Assembly: GCF_048564905.1 (NCBI RefSeq)
Contig: NC_132995.1
Location: forward strand, 53,064,639 to 53,128,638
DNA from: Vicugna pacos
Lineage: Eukaryota; Chordata; Mammalia; Artiodactyla; Camelidae
DNA length: 64,000 nucleotides
Direction of reading: 5' to 3'
Shown: positions 10,401 through 22,400 of the stretch, in pieces
Position numbering within the stretch: position 1 is the first letter of the stretch
How the letters are laid out: the number at the start of each line of letters is the position of its first letter
Notes under the pieces: generated by a model
Seen by the model: only the letters and a program-made list of their open reading frames with translations
Databases searched by the model: none
Told to the model about the DNA's origin: nothing
Made by a program: the position numbers and the translations under genes

Positions 10401-13400
10401 CAGCACATTGTTGTGACCAGCGAATTCAGGACACGCCCCTTCTCCCGACTTCCCCTGGACCTTTCTGAAAGGCAGGGACCAGAGGATAATAAAGTTTACC
10501 AAGGCCAACCTGAATCTTGAAGCTGCCACAGAGAGTGTTCTAGCTTTGTAGGAATACTGTGGTCCTCATTCTAAGGCCCAGAGCAACTCTCTGTGGACTT
10601 TAACCAAGGCACAGTCCCTCTCTGGGCCTCAGTTTCCCCATCTGTAAAGTGGGACTATAACATTTAATCTGCCTCCTTCCCTGGGCTGTTGGGAGAATGC
10701 GGGAGGAGACGTGGGTGGCAGACTTTTTAAAAGAGAATCAGGCAGTGCTCAGTGTTTGTTCATGGGGAAAATACTGCAGTTCAGGGTGGCAGCTCTCACC
10801 CGGGCCCGAGCCCTCCTCCCTCCTGATCCTGAGAGTTTCTCTGGAGCTGTCTCCCCATCGTGTTGGGTGTAAAAGGTGAGGCCTCGGGAGACAGGAGGGG
10901 GTGCTCAGGCCTGGGCTGCACATCAGCACCCAGGAGTCTCCGTCTCTTGACTGCACCCTGAGTATGACATTGGTTCCTCCCAGGCCTCTGGAACCCTGGA
11001 CCATGAGCAGCAATTCCATAGGAAGCAGGGAGGAAGGAGAGCAATGTAGGGGGAAATTGCCATGGTATTGCCATCGCGGCCTGAACAGCATTAGAGATTC
11101 GAGAAAGGAGTTTGGGGGTTTGACCCCTGATTCAGGCCTCTCTCTAGTCTTCAGTGTGCACCTGCCTGGGGTGGAGAGGTCCTCGCAGTGTGCTGGCCAC
11201 AACCCTCAGCCGATTGTGAGGTTTTTACAGGTAGGGATTTGGGCTTGTCCCTGGTGTGGGCCGATGCAGGTGACAGACTTGCTCACAGAGCTGTAGTGAA
11301 GGTAGAGGGAGGCTTGGGTCTGGGCACGCTGTAAGGAGTCAACGAGCCCTCAGACCAGCTGATGAGTGCCTCGGAAAACAGCCCTTGGGTTTTTCAACCA
11401 GTGTTTGATTCCCAGCCCTTGCTGGGACTGCCAGGACTTGACCACCTGGTGGAGGCGGCCAGTGGCATCAGTTATGCACCAAGACGTTAACAGACCTCCT
11501 CATTTGATGTTCACTGTGCTCCTACTGGGAGAAGGAGTACCACCCCCCTTTTCACAGGTGACACAAACCAGGCTTGGGAAAGGAACATGAGAGACCGCAG
11601 GTCTTCAGCTGGGGAGCAGGTCAGGCGGTTCCAATTCAGCCCAGCACAGTTTGCATACACTGTGTGGGCAGAATTGTGTGGACGGACGTATGAGTGTGGG
11701 TGTAGACAGAGCCAGAGATGCACACTCGTGCGCATACTTGTTTAGTACCTTGGATGCTGGCTCTGCCCTGGGTGACCCCAGCAGCGAGAAAGCCTGTGTG
11801 GCGGAAGAGGGGGATGTGGTCTCAAATTAGGCCTGTGGCCGCACGTTGCAGTAGAATTAGCCTTTGGGATCACCGGAGCAAGGGCTCAGGCTGTCCTGTC
11901 TTGATGGCTCCAGGGACAGAGCCATCTTCGTGGAAGTGGAGGTGGGGACTGGGCATGGCTCCCAAGGGGAGGCAGAAGGTGGGGGGGGGGGTTCTGCCTG
12001 GACACCTGGGGGGGTATGGCACCCGGAAGGGTGGTATGGTTGCGGCGGAGGGCTGAGTGCCAGACGGCATTACCCTCCATGGGACGGGGACACTGGAAGA
12101 TGCCTGGCATTTCAAAGGTCACTGTGACAGAGGCTGAGCTCGTGCTAATTAGCGAGGACACCTGCAAATGGCCCACTTGGGGTCCTGGAGGTGCCGGCCT
12201 GCTCACTCATGTAATTGGACAGAGGCCCGGGCAGATGTTGCTTCCTTATTAGCTGATCTGGGTTTGTGAGGGCTGCAGTGGGACAACCAAGGGAAATGTC
12301 ACCGAGAAGGCTTTGTGCTCCAGAGGCCTGGCGGGCCCCTCTCCGCCTGTTCTGAGTGCAGGCTGGATGGAGGTCCCTGGACTCACAGGAGAGGGAGGCA
12401 GGGAGACCCCCAACCAAGCCCCGTGCCCGTGGCAGACATAACTAATCGATCCCAGCAGGCTTCCACTCAGTCCAGACTTGTCCCCAGATTTTCCACGGAG
12501 CCCCGTGGCTGGGGGTCTTGCCACAAGACCCTGCCCCAGGTCTGGTTGAGAGCATATGGACTCAGGAGCCAGGTGGCCTGGGTTCAAGCTCCAGTTGTGG
12601 GACCCGGGCAGGTCCCTTCACCACTCAGTGCCCAGTACGGCTCTGTCACCTATGCCATCGGGGAGCCCGTGAGGACTGAATGTGTGGACACCCAGAGCCC
12701 TGTGTGTCCACCCAGGTTCTAAACTGTGCCTCCTGGGTTCTTATATGTCTCATCAAAGGAAATCTGGAAAGTCTCTTTCACAGAAGAGAAAGAGCCACAG
12801 CTGAGTTTACAGATTTCACAGCTGGTATCATGTACCTTTTATGGTTGGTTTCTGGGTCTTCTGAGTGTGAATGGGGGCTTTTGTTTGGGGGGTTCTTGTT
12901 TTTGAGAGTCGCAAATTCATTCCTCGTCTGTGACCTTGAACCCTGAGCTGGGATGTTGGAGGTATATGGGACGTTGCCTCAGCCCCCCAACATGCAGGCA
13001 CTATTTTCGAGTCTCTCCGCACAGGCTGAGGGAAGCCACGCAAGGCGTGAGGAGTGCTCTCTCCTGTTGCCCGACTTTGAGCCCCTGTAGAGCTGCTGGC
13101 AGCAGAGATAGAAGTTCTGGCGCCTTTAAAATGTATGAGTGCCTTCTGCTCCAGGCCCAAGTAGGTCTGCCAGGTCCAACTGGGCCGATAGTGCCCTGGA
13201 TAAGGGTACCTACCGGAGAGAACTGGGGGACTGCGATCCAGCCTGCGCGCCCCTTCCCCCAGTGCCTGCTGCTGGGCTGCTTCCCCTCCCCCACCAAGGA
13301 GACATTTCTTTCTCCTCCACACTAAGTGTCACGTGGGCTCTCAAGGGCTTTGATTGCAAACTGGCTGGAAGTAGTGGAAGGGGTCAGCAGAGGGGCCAGG

Positions 13401-16400
13401 CCCACCCTTCTCCCTGACCTCCACTGCCTCCCACAACTCGGCTCCTTTAAGGCAGAACAGGAGCCTGTCTTGGAAAGGCGGTGGAGGTGGGTGGAGATCA
13501 CTTGCCAGAGTGTGCTCAGCAGGAATGCCTAGGTGGGAGGGAGTCCCTGGAGTTCTGCTGTGAGCCCCTCCTCGGTGGCCTGTCTGCCCCACTGCCCAAC
13601 CCCATGAGAATGTCCCCAGCAGATGCTGGTGCCCAGGGTGACTGCATGTGGAGGAAGAAGAGGTGAGATAGAGGGGACAAGTGGCGTGCATCTGCTTGGG
13701 GGTGCCCTTTGTCCAGAGCCCTGCCCCCCATCCCAGAACCGCAGCCCCAGGCCTGGCAACCCCTCCCCATGTGGCTTAGCATCCTCAGGGCTGCATCCCT
13801 GGCACCCTGAGAACTCTGTGTCACTACTGGAGCTGGCTCCGCTGGTCAGAACTTGCGAAGGCAGCGTGGAGAGGGGTCATCCCCTCCCCAGCGTCAGCAC
13901 CCTGGCTTGGAGGAGGCTGCTGTGGAGACGGTTTCAGAGTGTAGAGATTATCTCAGCATTTGGAAACAATGAAGAGTGGTCATCAGATTGCCCCGCTTTG
14001 GCCCTGCCTCTCACGGGTGTGGAGCTACGTTAAGTAGTACCTGTACCTCTAGATGGTCAGGTGACTTGAAGAGAAGATTGGTGGGGGCGGGGCACAGGGG
14101 CTCTCTACTTGTTGATGGGGCATAATGAGCCCCAGCATTTGTTGATTTGGGGATTACTTGTAAATGGGTGTTTGTCTGTTGGTTTGGGAATTAGCTGGAT
14201 GAGTTGGTGAGCTCCCTGAGCTGGAGTTTGCTGGTTAATTTGGATTAGCGGGGCAGGCAGGAGTTATCTGAGCTGGAGGTCATCTGTTAGTTTGGGGATT
14301 GTCTGGCTCTGGGGATGTCCCATCTCTTAGACACCTGCTGCTCTCCCCTCTCCCTCCCTTCCTCGCAGATGATGGGAAGTTGTCTTTGGAGGAATTCCAG
14401 CTCTTCTTTGCAGATGGCGTCCTCAACGAGAAAGAACTGGAGGATCTCTTCCACACAATCGACTCTGACAACACCAAGTGAGCTGCGTGTAGGGCAGGAG
14501 CAGATCCTCCGGGGGGTTGGAGGGAGTGGGGTGGCTGCGTCTTTCTCACTCAGTCTCTACTGCCCACTCCCTGTAGGGGCGGGAGACCTCAAACTCCCTA
14601 ATCCAAAAGTTGGATCTGTTTGCCCCCCTTCCCTCCGCGTCAGGGCAATTTGGGGAGGGAACCAATTGACATGATGTTGGCAAGTGTTTCTCTTTTCTGA
14701 GCATAGGTGGCGAAGCAGGGAGAGAGCCTGAATTTTGCAGCATGAGGAAAGGGGGAGATGCGGCAACTTAGCCCAGTTCTACCACAATGCTTTTTGCTTA
14801 TCCCCAGTCTCAACAAGAACTCTGTGACCCTGCTTCTCCCTGGGGCCCGCCTTAAGCCACACTGATGCTAACTGACCGTAACCTTACTTCTGCTGCACCT
14901 AATTCCTTTTTCTCCATCCCTCTCCTCCATCAGAACCTTAACCTGCAGCTCAGTCAGCCAAAAGCTCCAGCCCCAGCTCATCCCTAAATCGAGTGCAAAA
15001 GCTCACATTCTCTTCTAACGAATCCGACCCTTTCCAGCTTAAACTACCTCCCGCTTTCCTTGGGCTCCCCATGCAGGATGAAGCCCCCTTCTCCACCCCG
15101 CTCAGATTATGAGGACCTCAGTTCCTGGGGGCTGCTTGGGGGCAGATTTGATAAGTTGGAGTCCCCTGTGACAGGCTAGAGATGGTCTGGACCAGAGTGG
15201 GGCTGAGTGTCCTGGGAGCCAGGGTGGGGCAGGTGGAGCGGGCATCCTTGCCCAGGGAAAGGCCACTTGAAAGAAACAGCTTCCTGCTGCACACTCCAGG
15301 GGGATGCTTTGTTTCTGGAGCCAGATGGAGGTTCTGAGCGGTGCCTGCAGCCCCCCAGGGAGCTTGAAAGGGCTTCAGCAGGTGCCTGTTGATTATTCAT
15401 CCTCATTTGGGCAGCTGGGTAGGGGAGAGAGGGGCACTGACACACAGCTTGTGAGTGCGGGCAGGGTGGGCTTTCCATTAGAGAAGGTCAGAGCTCTAAA
15501 GACTTTCAGGAGTATTCTGTATCCATCGTTCTCTGGAGTGTGACTCCCTCCTCAGGATGCTAAATTGGCTTTCTACCCAAAACCATTCACATGGCTCGGA
15601 AAGATGGGGGAGATACTGCTTTAAAGCACCATTTAATAGGCTTCCTTTCTGCAGGATTTGCCAGAACTTTTAACAATTTTTTTTTTTTGCGGGGGAGAGG
15701 TAATTAGGTTTATGTTTTTTTTTTTTTAATGGAGGTACTGGAGACTGAACCCAAGACCTTGTGCACACCAAACATGGGCTCTACCGCTGAGTGATATCTG
15801 CCCCCAGGATTTTAATATGTGATGCGAACTGGGGAAACCTGCAAGACAGAGTTTGCAGGGCCTCTGAACCGCGAGCCTTTTCCCAGGAGCATCTTGCTGG
15901 AGTTGGATCCCACCCAGCACACACTTTCAGCCAGCCCCTCCTCTCTGAGTCAGGGAACTGGAAGGGAAGGTCATCAGAACCCGCACGAATGCTCAGGCCC
16001 CTTGGTGCCTCTGAGGCTGCTGCGTGTGCCTTCATCTGCGCAGGGGGTCTTCGTGGGCTCAGCCTCCGCCAAGGGAGGACTGGATGCTTCTCCCCTCTGT
16101 GGGAGTGGGGTTGCCAGACCCAAGGGCTAGCAGGGCTAGGATGAGAACCAGGAGGACTCTCCTCTCTCAGCAGAGCCCCAGGACCCTGCAGGCAGGGATG
16201 CCCAGGGCAGCGCATCTTGTGAGAGTTTTGTTGACATCCTGTAATAGTCTCGGGCTCTTTCCCTCCTTTTTCCCAACCCCTGGTTTAGCTCTATCTGCTC
16301 ACAGTGTTCTCAGCCGATGACTTTGGGAGAGGATTGGGGTGGGTGGCATGGTGATGGGGTCAGACAGATGCATAGACGTGGATCCCTGGGGAGGGGGCAG

Positions 16401-19400
16401 CGTCCTTTACCTGCTGCTCCCTCATCTGTAAAGTGGGGCTTAATGTGTCAGGGCGGAGGATGAAAAGAGAGGAGGGAGGGGAGGTGTTCTGCAGTGGGCT
16501 GTGCTTGCTGTAGAGGGGGTGGGGGGACCTGGACAGACCTGCCTCTGAGCACCCCCTTTCTCTCTCTGCAGCCATGTGGACACCAAGGAGCTGTGTGGTA
16601 GGTGCCCGCTCTGCAGGGACCAAGACTTGGGTGTGGTGTGTTTTGAGGGTAGGGGTGGGACTGGGCAGAAGCAGTGAATGAGGGGCACAGGCAGCATGGT
16701 TGGGAGGGCCCGGGGGGAGGGGCACAGTCCTCCCATGACCCTTGACCTTTGCCTTCCCTTCCCCCAGATTACTTTGTGGACCACATGGGGGACTACGAGG
16801 ACGTCTTGGCCTCCCTGGAGACCTTGAATCACTCTGTCCTGAAGGCCATGGGCTACACCAAGAAGGTCAGTGGGTGTGGTGGCCCCTGGGGGTCCAGGGT
16901 CTGAGTGCTGGTTTGGTTCTACATTTCCCCAGAGCATCCTCAGCAAAGGATGCCTGGATTTGTGATGCCAGGTGTTGGGTGAATCTGGCTCTGAGGTGGG
17001 CTTTGCCTGGGGCTCCTAGAGGGAGTGAGGTAAACTGTGAAGTGGGTGGAGCGGCTCGACGAATGGCTCTGTCCAGCAGGGTCTGGTTTGGAGTGTGAAG
17101 CCCTTTTCCAGAATCAGGCATGGTCCTGGGATGGAGTCTTATAAGGGAGGGGCAGTCACATTGAGCCCTCAGGATCCTTGGACAGGCGTCAGACCTGATG
17201 ATTTGCGGGGTTATGAGTGAGGAGGGAGAGGGGTGGATGTGAGCATCTGAACTTGACCAGGGATCTAGTGGTATCCGGGGTGAGTGCAGTGTCTGGGCCA
17301 GGAGACATGAGCTGGGCAGCAGAACCACTAGGAGTGTTGGGAGGGGGCCGAGTGCTGGAGTCCCTGCATGTCGTGGAGGGAAGCCCTGATGTGGGGGAGG
17401 AGCATGGAGGGCTGGGAGATGGGGCCAGTTGCGAGCTGGGCATTGTGGTGCCTTGGCATCGTAGCTCTATGGGCATAAGCACCCGCCCCCAGTTCCATCC
17501 CCACGTGTGAGTCTGCATCCTCCCTGGACTGGCGCTTCTGCCGGGACCTGGTTGGGGGTGTTCCTTCTCACGGAGAAAAGGGGCAGCAAACTTCCTAAGG
17601 ACCTTGGATGGCCAGGACTGAACGCTCACTTCAGTTCTGCTGGTAGCTGACGTCACTCCCCTCCTTTCAGAGCTATGGAAACAGAGGCCGGGAAAGGCGA
17701 ACCCTGCAGAGTTGTCGCCAGACCCACTTGCAGGTGGAGGTCAGGGAGCTTAGCTGATTGAATCAGTCAGGCCTGGCTGAGCCAGTCACTTCTCTTGCTG
17801 AACCTCAGTTTCTCCATCTGTGGAATGGGAGCATTTACCTTCTAGAGTCCTTCTGAGGACTGAATGAAGTAAGGGATCTTAGCACAGAGCCTGGCAAATT
17901 TCGGTTTCTGTCCTAGGGTCCTGCTGTTTTGAGTCTTGGTGTTTTAAAGTATATTTTAATAGGATGTGAGATCAGTTCCCTTTCATTGTTCATCCTTGTA
18001 GACTATTTGATATTCTGAAGGTATCAAGGTGGGCAGTGGATTTAGAAAGGAGGGCAGAAAGACCCCAAACTCTGACATCCTTGCACAAACAGGGGTGTTG
18101 GCCCTAGCTCCATTCTTCATGGGCTGGGTGAGGTGCACCAGATGCCCACATTACAATCCCTGCCTTGAGCCTCAGTTTTCAAATCTGTGAATGGGGCCAC
18201 TGCCCAGTAATGCTATCTCAGCATTAATAGCCTGCATGCTTGCTTCTTGATCTTTGGTCATAACTAGTCAATTCTCCGTCAAGGAGAAGATTTTAATGCC
18301 TACCAATTCAACATAGAGCAGTTTTGGAGATTTTGCTCTTGGAAATCATGCAGCCTTTGGTGCGTTCTTATGGTAGGTTGGTGGTGGTGGTAAGTTGTAA
18401 GGGGCATTTCTTACTGTTGAGTGTTTTCTAAGCAATTTTTTTAAAAATTGGGAGGTAATTAGGGTTTTATTCATTTAATTAATTGATTGATTGATTAAAT
18501 TATTTACTTAATTAAATAGCAGTACTGGGGATTGAACCCAGGACCTCGTGAACACTCTACCAGTGAGCTCTACCCTTCCCCCAACCCAATTTTTTTTTTT
18601 TGTAGAAATGCAGCTTGTTGATTATTTCAGAAACTTCTCTTGCATCCACTGATTTTACCTGACTCGTTGGCTTTTGTTGATATGCTGTCGTAATGTAAGT
18701 TGCTACCTAGTGATCACCTTCACTTCTGAACGGTGTTCCTGTTTCTCTGACATGTCCTGTCACATGTCCCCCAGATTCGCAAACATTGAAATGGCCCTAC
18801 GTCAGCCGTCCTTGTTTTGCTGCTGATGTTCAAATGCTTCTGTCTAGTATTTCTTCACTAATTATAATATTAATACCACTGCTTATTTTAGAATCCTCTT
18901 CAGCCTGTTGAAAAATATTTTTGCATCCTCTTCGTTCAGTTTTGCCTTCGGGGGTGGTAGTAAATTGTTTCAAATGCTTTTCTGGTATTTTTCAGGGATC
19001 ATATGATCTTTCATAAGCTATTGATGGGGTGGATTCTATTATTAGATTCTCTCCTATTGAACAGTCAGTCCTTCGCTTCCTGGGATAAACCCTAATTGGC
19101 ACATTATTCTTTTACCACATTGCTGAATCCTTGTCACTAGCTGAGCGTTTTATCTCCTTCTCCATGAGAAATTGAGATTGGATGATAGTTTGGCAGTGAA
19201 TTGTAGGCAGCTTTGAATATTTTCTGTGTGTGAATCAGCTTCTCTAACTTAGAATCATTTTTCTATTCAAAAATAGAATGAACCCATTGACTTGGGTTGA
19301 GGTACTAAATAGGGGAGGGGGTTATTTTAACAGTGATTTTAAGATCAGTCCTCATTTTAGTTCTTTATTTTTTGGTGTCCATTTTGGTATATTTTTAAAT

Positions 19401-22400
19401 AAGACTGCCATGGATGTGTTCAGTTTTACGATCCATTATGCATAGTATGTTCTTATTATTTTTAAGAAAAAAGAACTGTAAAATACTGTGTGAAGCAAAA
19501 CAGGCACATAATACAAATTAAGTTCAATAAAATGTGTGCTGTTAGAGCTCAGGTGTTGGTTTAATTTTTATCCTTTTTTGCTACATTTAAAAACCTTGTA
19601 TTTGACAGAGTTTTGCCTGTTTTAATTAGTTGTTTCTAGTAACCAACCCCTGATACATTTATTTACATTTCCCTTATATTGTATGTTTTTATAGTTTTTA
19701 TCATTATTATTTCCTACCTCTATTTCCTTGGGTTTATTGTTCCTGCTGTACTTTTTCATATGTGAAATGAAATGCTTAAATTTGGGGGAGTAATTAAGGT
19801 TGAACGTTTAGAAATACACCTTTAAATGGTACTTTCACTGCAGCAATTGACTTTAATACATAGTATTTTTTCTCTCACTAGTCTCTAATCGTTTTTTAAT
19901 GTCCTCACTCATTTCTCATTTCATAGTATTAGGATAAAAGCAAGTAGTTGATAGTAATTTTTAATGTGTTGAGATTTCTTCACTACATATTACGTTATTT
20001 ATCTTGATCATTATCCTGTGGATACTTGAGAAGATGTAGGTTGTACTCTGTGAACGAAAAATATTGCAAACCATATTAGTAAACAGTGAGTGCTGAAGCC
20101 ATTAAGTCATCAGTGGCTGCTACACGCACCCCCCCTCCCCCAGTGAAGACAAGCCTGCAACCCGGCCTCTGCTCACAATGGTGCACCCTGAGGGGACTCA
20201 GAATAAGAAAGTACGGGGTACTGGCCCTAGATAGCTAGGTGCTTGTCAAAGGAATGAATTCAATGAGCCCAACTGTTTGCTCCCTCCCATACATAGAAAA
20301 GCACTAAATTCTTTAGCTTGAGATGCCTGGTTTTCTTTAATTAACAAGTAATCTTTTAATGCTCCAACTGCCTGGTCTTTGTTGTAAAACTCCTGTATAT
20401 CCTGGCTCCACCCCTACCTCTTCGGAGCAGTGCCTCAGAGCAATCTGAGAGGCTGTCATCCCGCGCTCCGCTCGAAGGGGTTCAAGTCCTCAGAAATGTC
20501 CACCAGATAAAACATAGCTCTCAACTTTGATGTTGTGCATTTATTTCAGTTGACAACTTCGAGAATATAAAATCTTAAAATAGCTCTCCTTTCTTTGTTA
20601 TGAAGTAGATGCTGTTAAAAGACAACTCTGTAAAAAGATACAGTAGAGTCTCTTGTGCAAATATAAGAGGTACACATCAAAGATTTTTGTTAACCCATTA
20701 ATTTGAGAACCAGTAAGGTGTTAACACAGGCTCAAAGGAAAATTCAAAGAACATATCCCGTGTGTAGGCAACCCGGAGTTCGGAAACGAACAAAATTGGT
20801 CACTATCCATAGGGCAACAAGCAGTTGCATTCTACCAGACAAAATTCATATGCATTTCTGTGGATGAGAACTATTTGCTTTACTGTCGTCTTTTTATATG
20901 TTAGAATTTTAAAAGTAACTAAAAGAAGGAAAGACCTAGATAAGCCAAGAGTGTACTACACAAGAAACCCGGTGGTCTCTTTTTTGCCCATTTTGAAGAC
21001 TTTCAGACTTTCCTGACAATGCCATCTACAGCAGATACTTATTCTAATTTATCTGTCCTGTGGGACAGTGGTGAGCTAATTTTTCACACTAAATTATATT
21101 TTGTCACTTAATTATATTTCTAATGTTTTCATGTCTGTATATTTAGCCATGTTTGATGCATGTAGACCTTGTTATGTTTTTATTATGTAAATGGCACATA
21201 CTTAGTATGCAAAATTTAGAAAGAATATAAAGATTTTTAAATCACTGCTATTTCCCACTGTCCCTAACCACTGTTACCATTTTAGTTTATTACCTTTGAG
21301 CCTTTTTTTCTCTGTGTATTTAGTATACTTAATATTCTGTACACGAAAGTTCTCTGCTTTTTTTCGCCTAACATTTTAACAAGCACTTTTCGCAGGTTAT
21401 TAAAGCTGTTTAAAAGCATCAATTTAAATATTTCAATTTACATACTTTTCTCAGTTGTTGGGGATGTTAGATTATTTCCAGGTTGTTGCTATTATCAATA
21501 ACACTGTAACCTTGGGACATGAATTATCTGTCCACATTTTGCAGTACTTCTTAAGAATAGATGATCAGAAGTGGAGGATTGCTGGGTCAGAGAATATGAG
21601 CAGTATACAGCTCTCGACATAAAGCAGAATTGCTTTATAAATTGGTTGTACGCATCTAATCCTCCCAGAGCCATATTTAGAGCAATATCCTCTCCCGTTG
21701 CACAAAGATTTAATAATGTCGTGTCCTGGTGATGCATGATGCCTTTTGTCATTTATTCTTACCCTTTTCATCTTATGTAATCCTTTCCTATTTAAATTTT
21801 ACTTTGATGGTGATATTGCAACTTGTCCCAGTCATTTGATCAAATTTGGTAGCAGAATCTCTGCATAGGCTTTCCTTTGGCAGGTCCTTCGGTGCTGCTT
21901 GGCTTTCCTTGTGCCTCCAGGTGGACCTCATTTCATCAAACTTGGGACTGTGCCTTTACACGGGGCAGTTGAGGTGGCTTTTCTTAATTGTTCTTATCTA
22001 GCTGGTCTGGCTGCTGTCTTAATCTTACGTGCTTCCCATTTTTTAATGTTCCTTTCTCTTTTTTACCGTTCGTTCATCTGCTTTGTTTAACATTGATTAT
22101 GATTTCAGAGGTAAACATTGTGGTTTTCATTTCACTAGTGACTTCTAAAACATACATCGTTAAGACTCTTAATCCCATTTTTATACCTAGCTAATAAAAA
22201 ACACATTCTGTTCCCGAAATTAGAAGAATTTTTGAGATGATTGACCATTTTCCATATTTGGACACTCCTTACTGACTGAACCACTAATAGTTGCACTTTA
22301 ATCATATTCATGTTTTTATTTCCTGACCTCTAGAACCTTAACTTTTTTGTATGTGTTTTATACTGTATTCATGTTTACAGTTGCCTTCATTTATGACATA

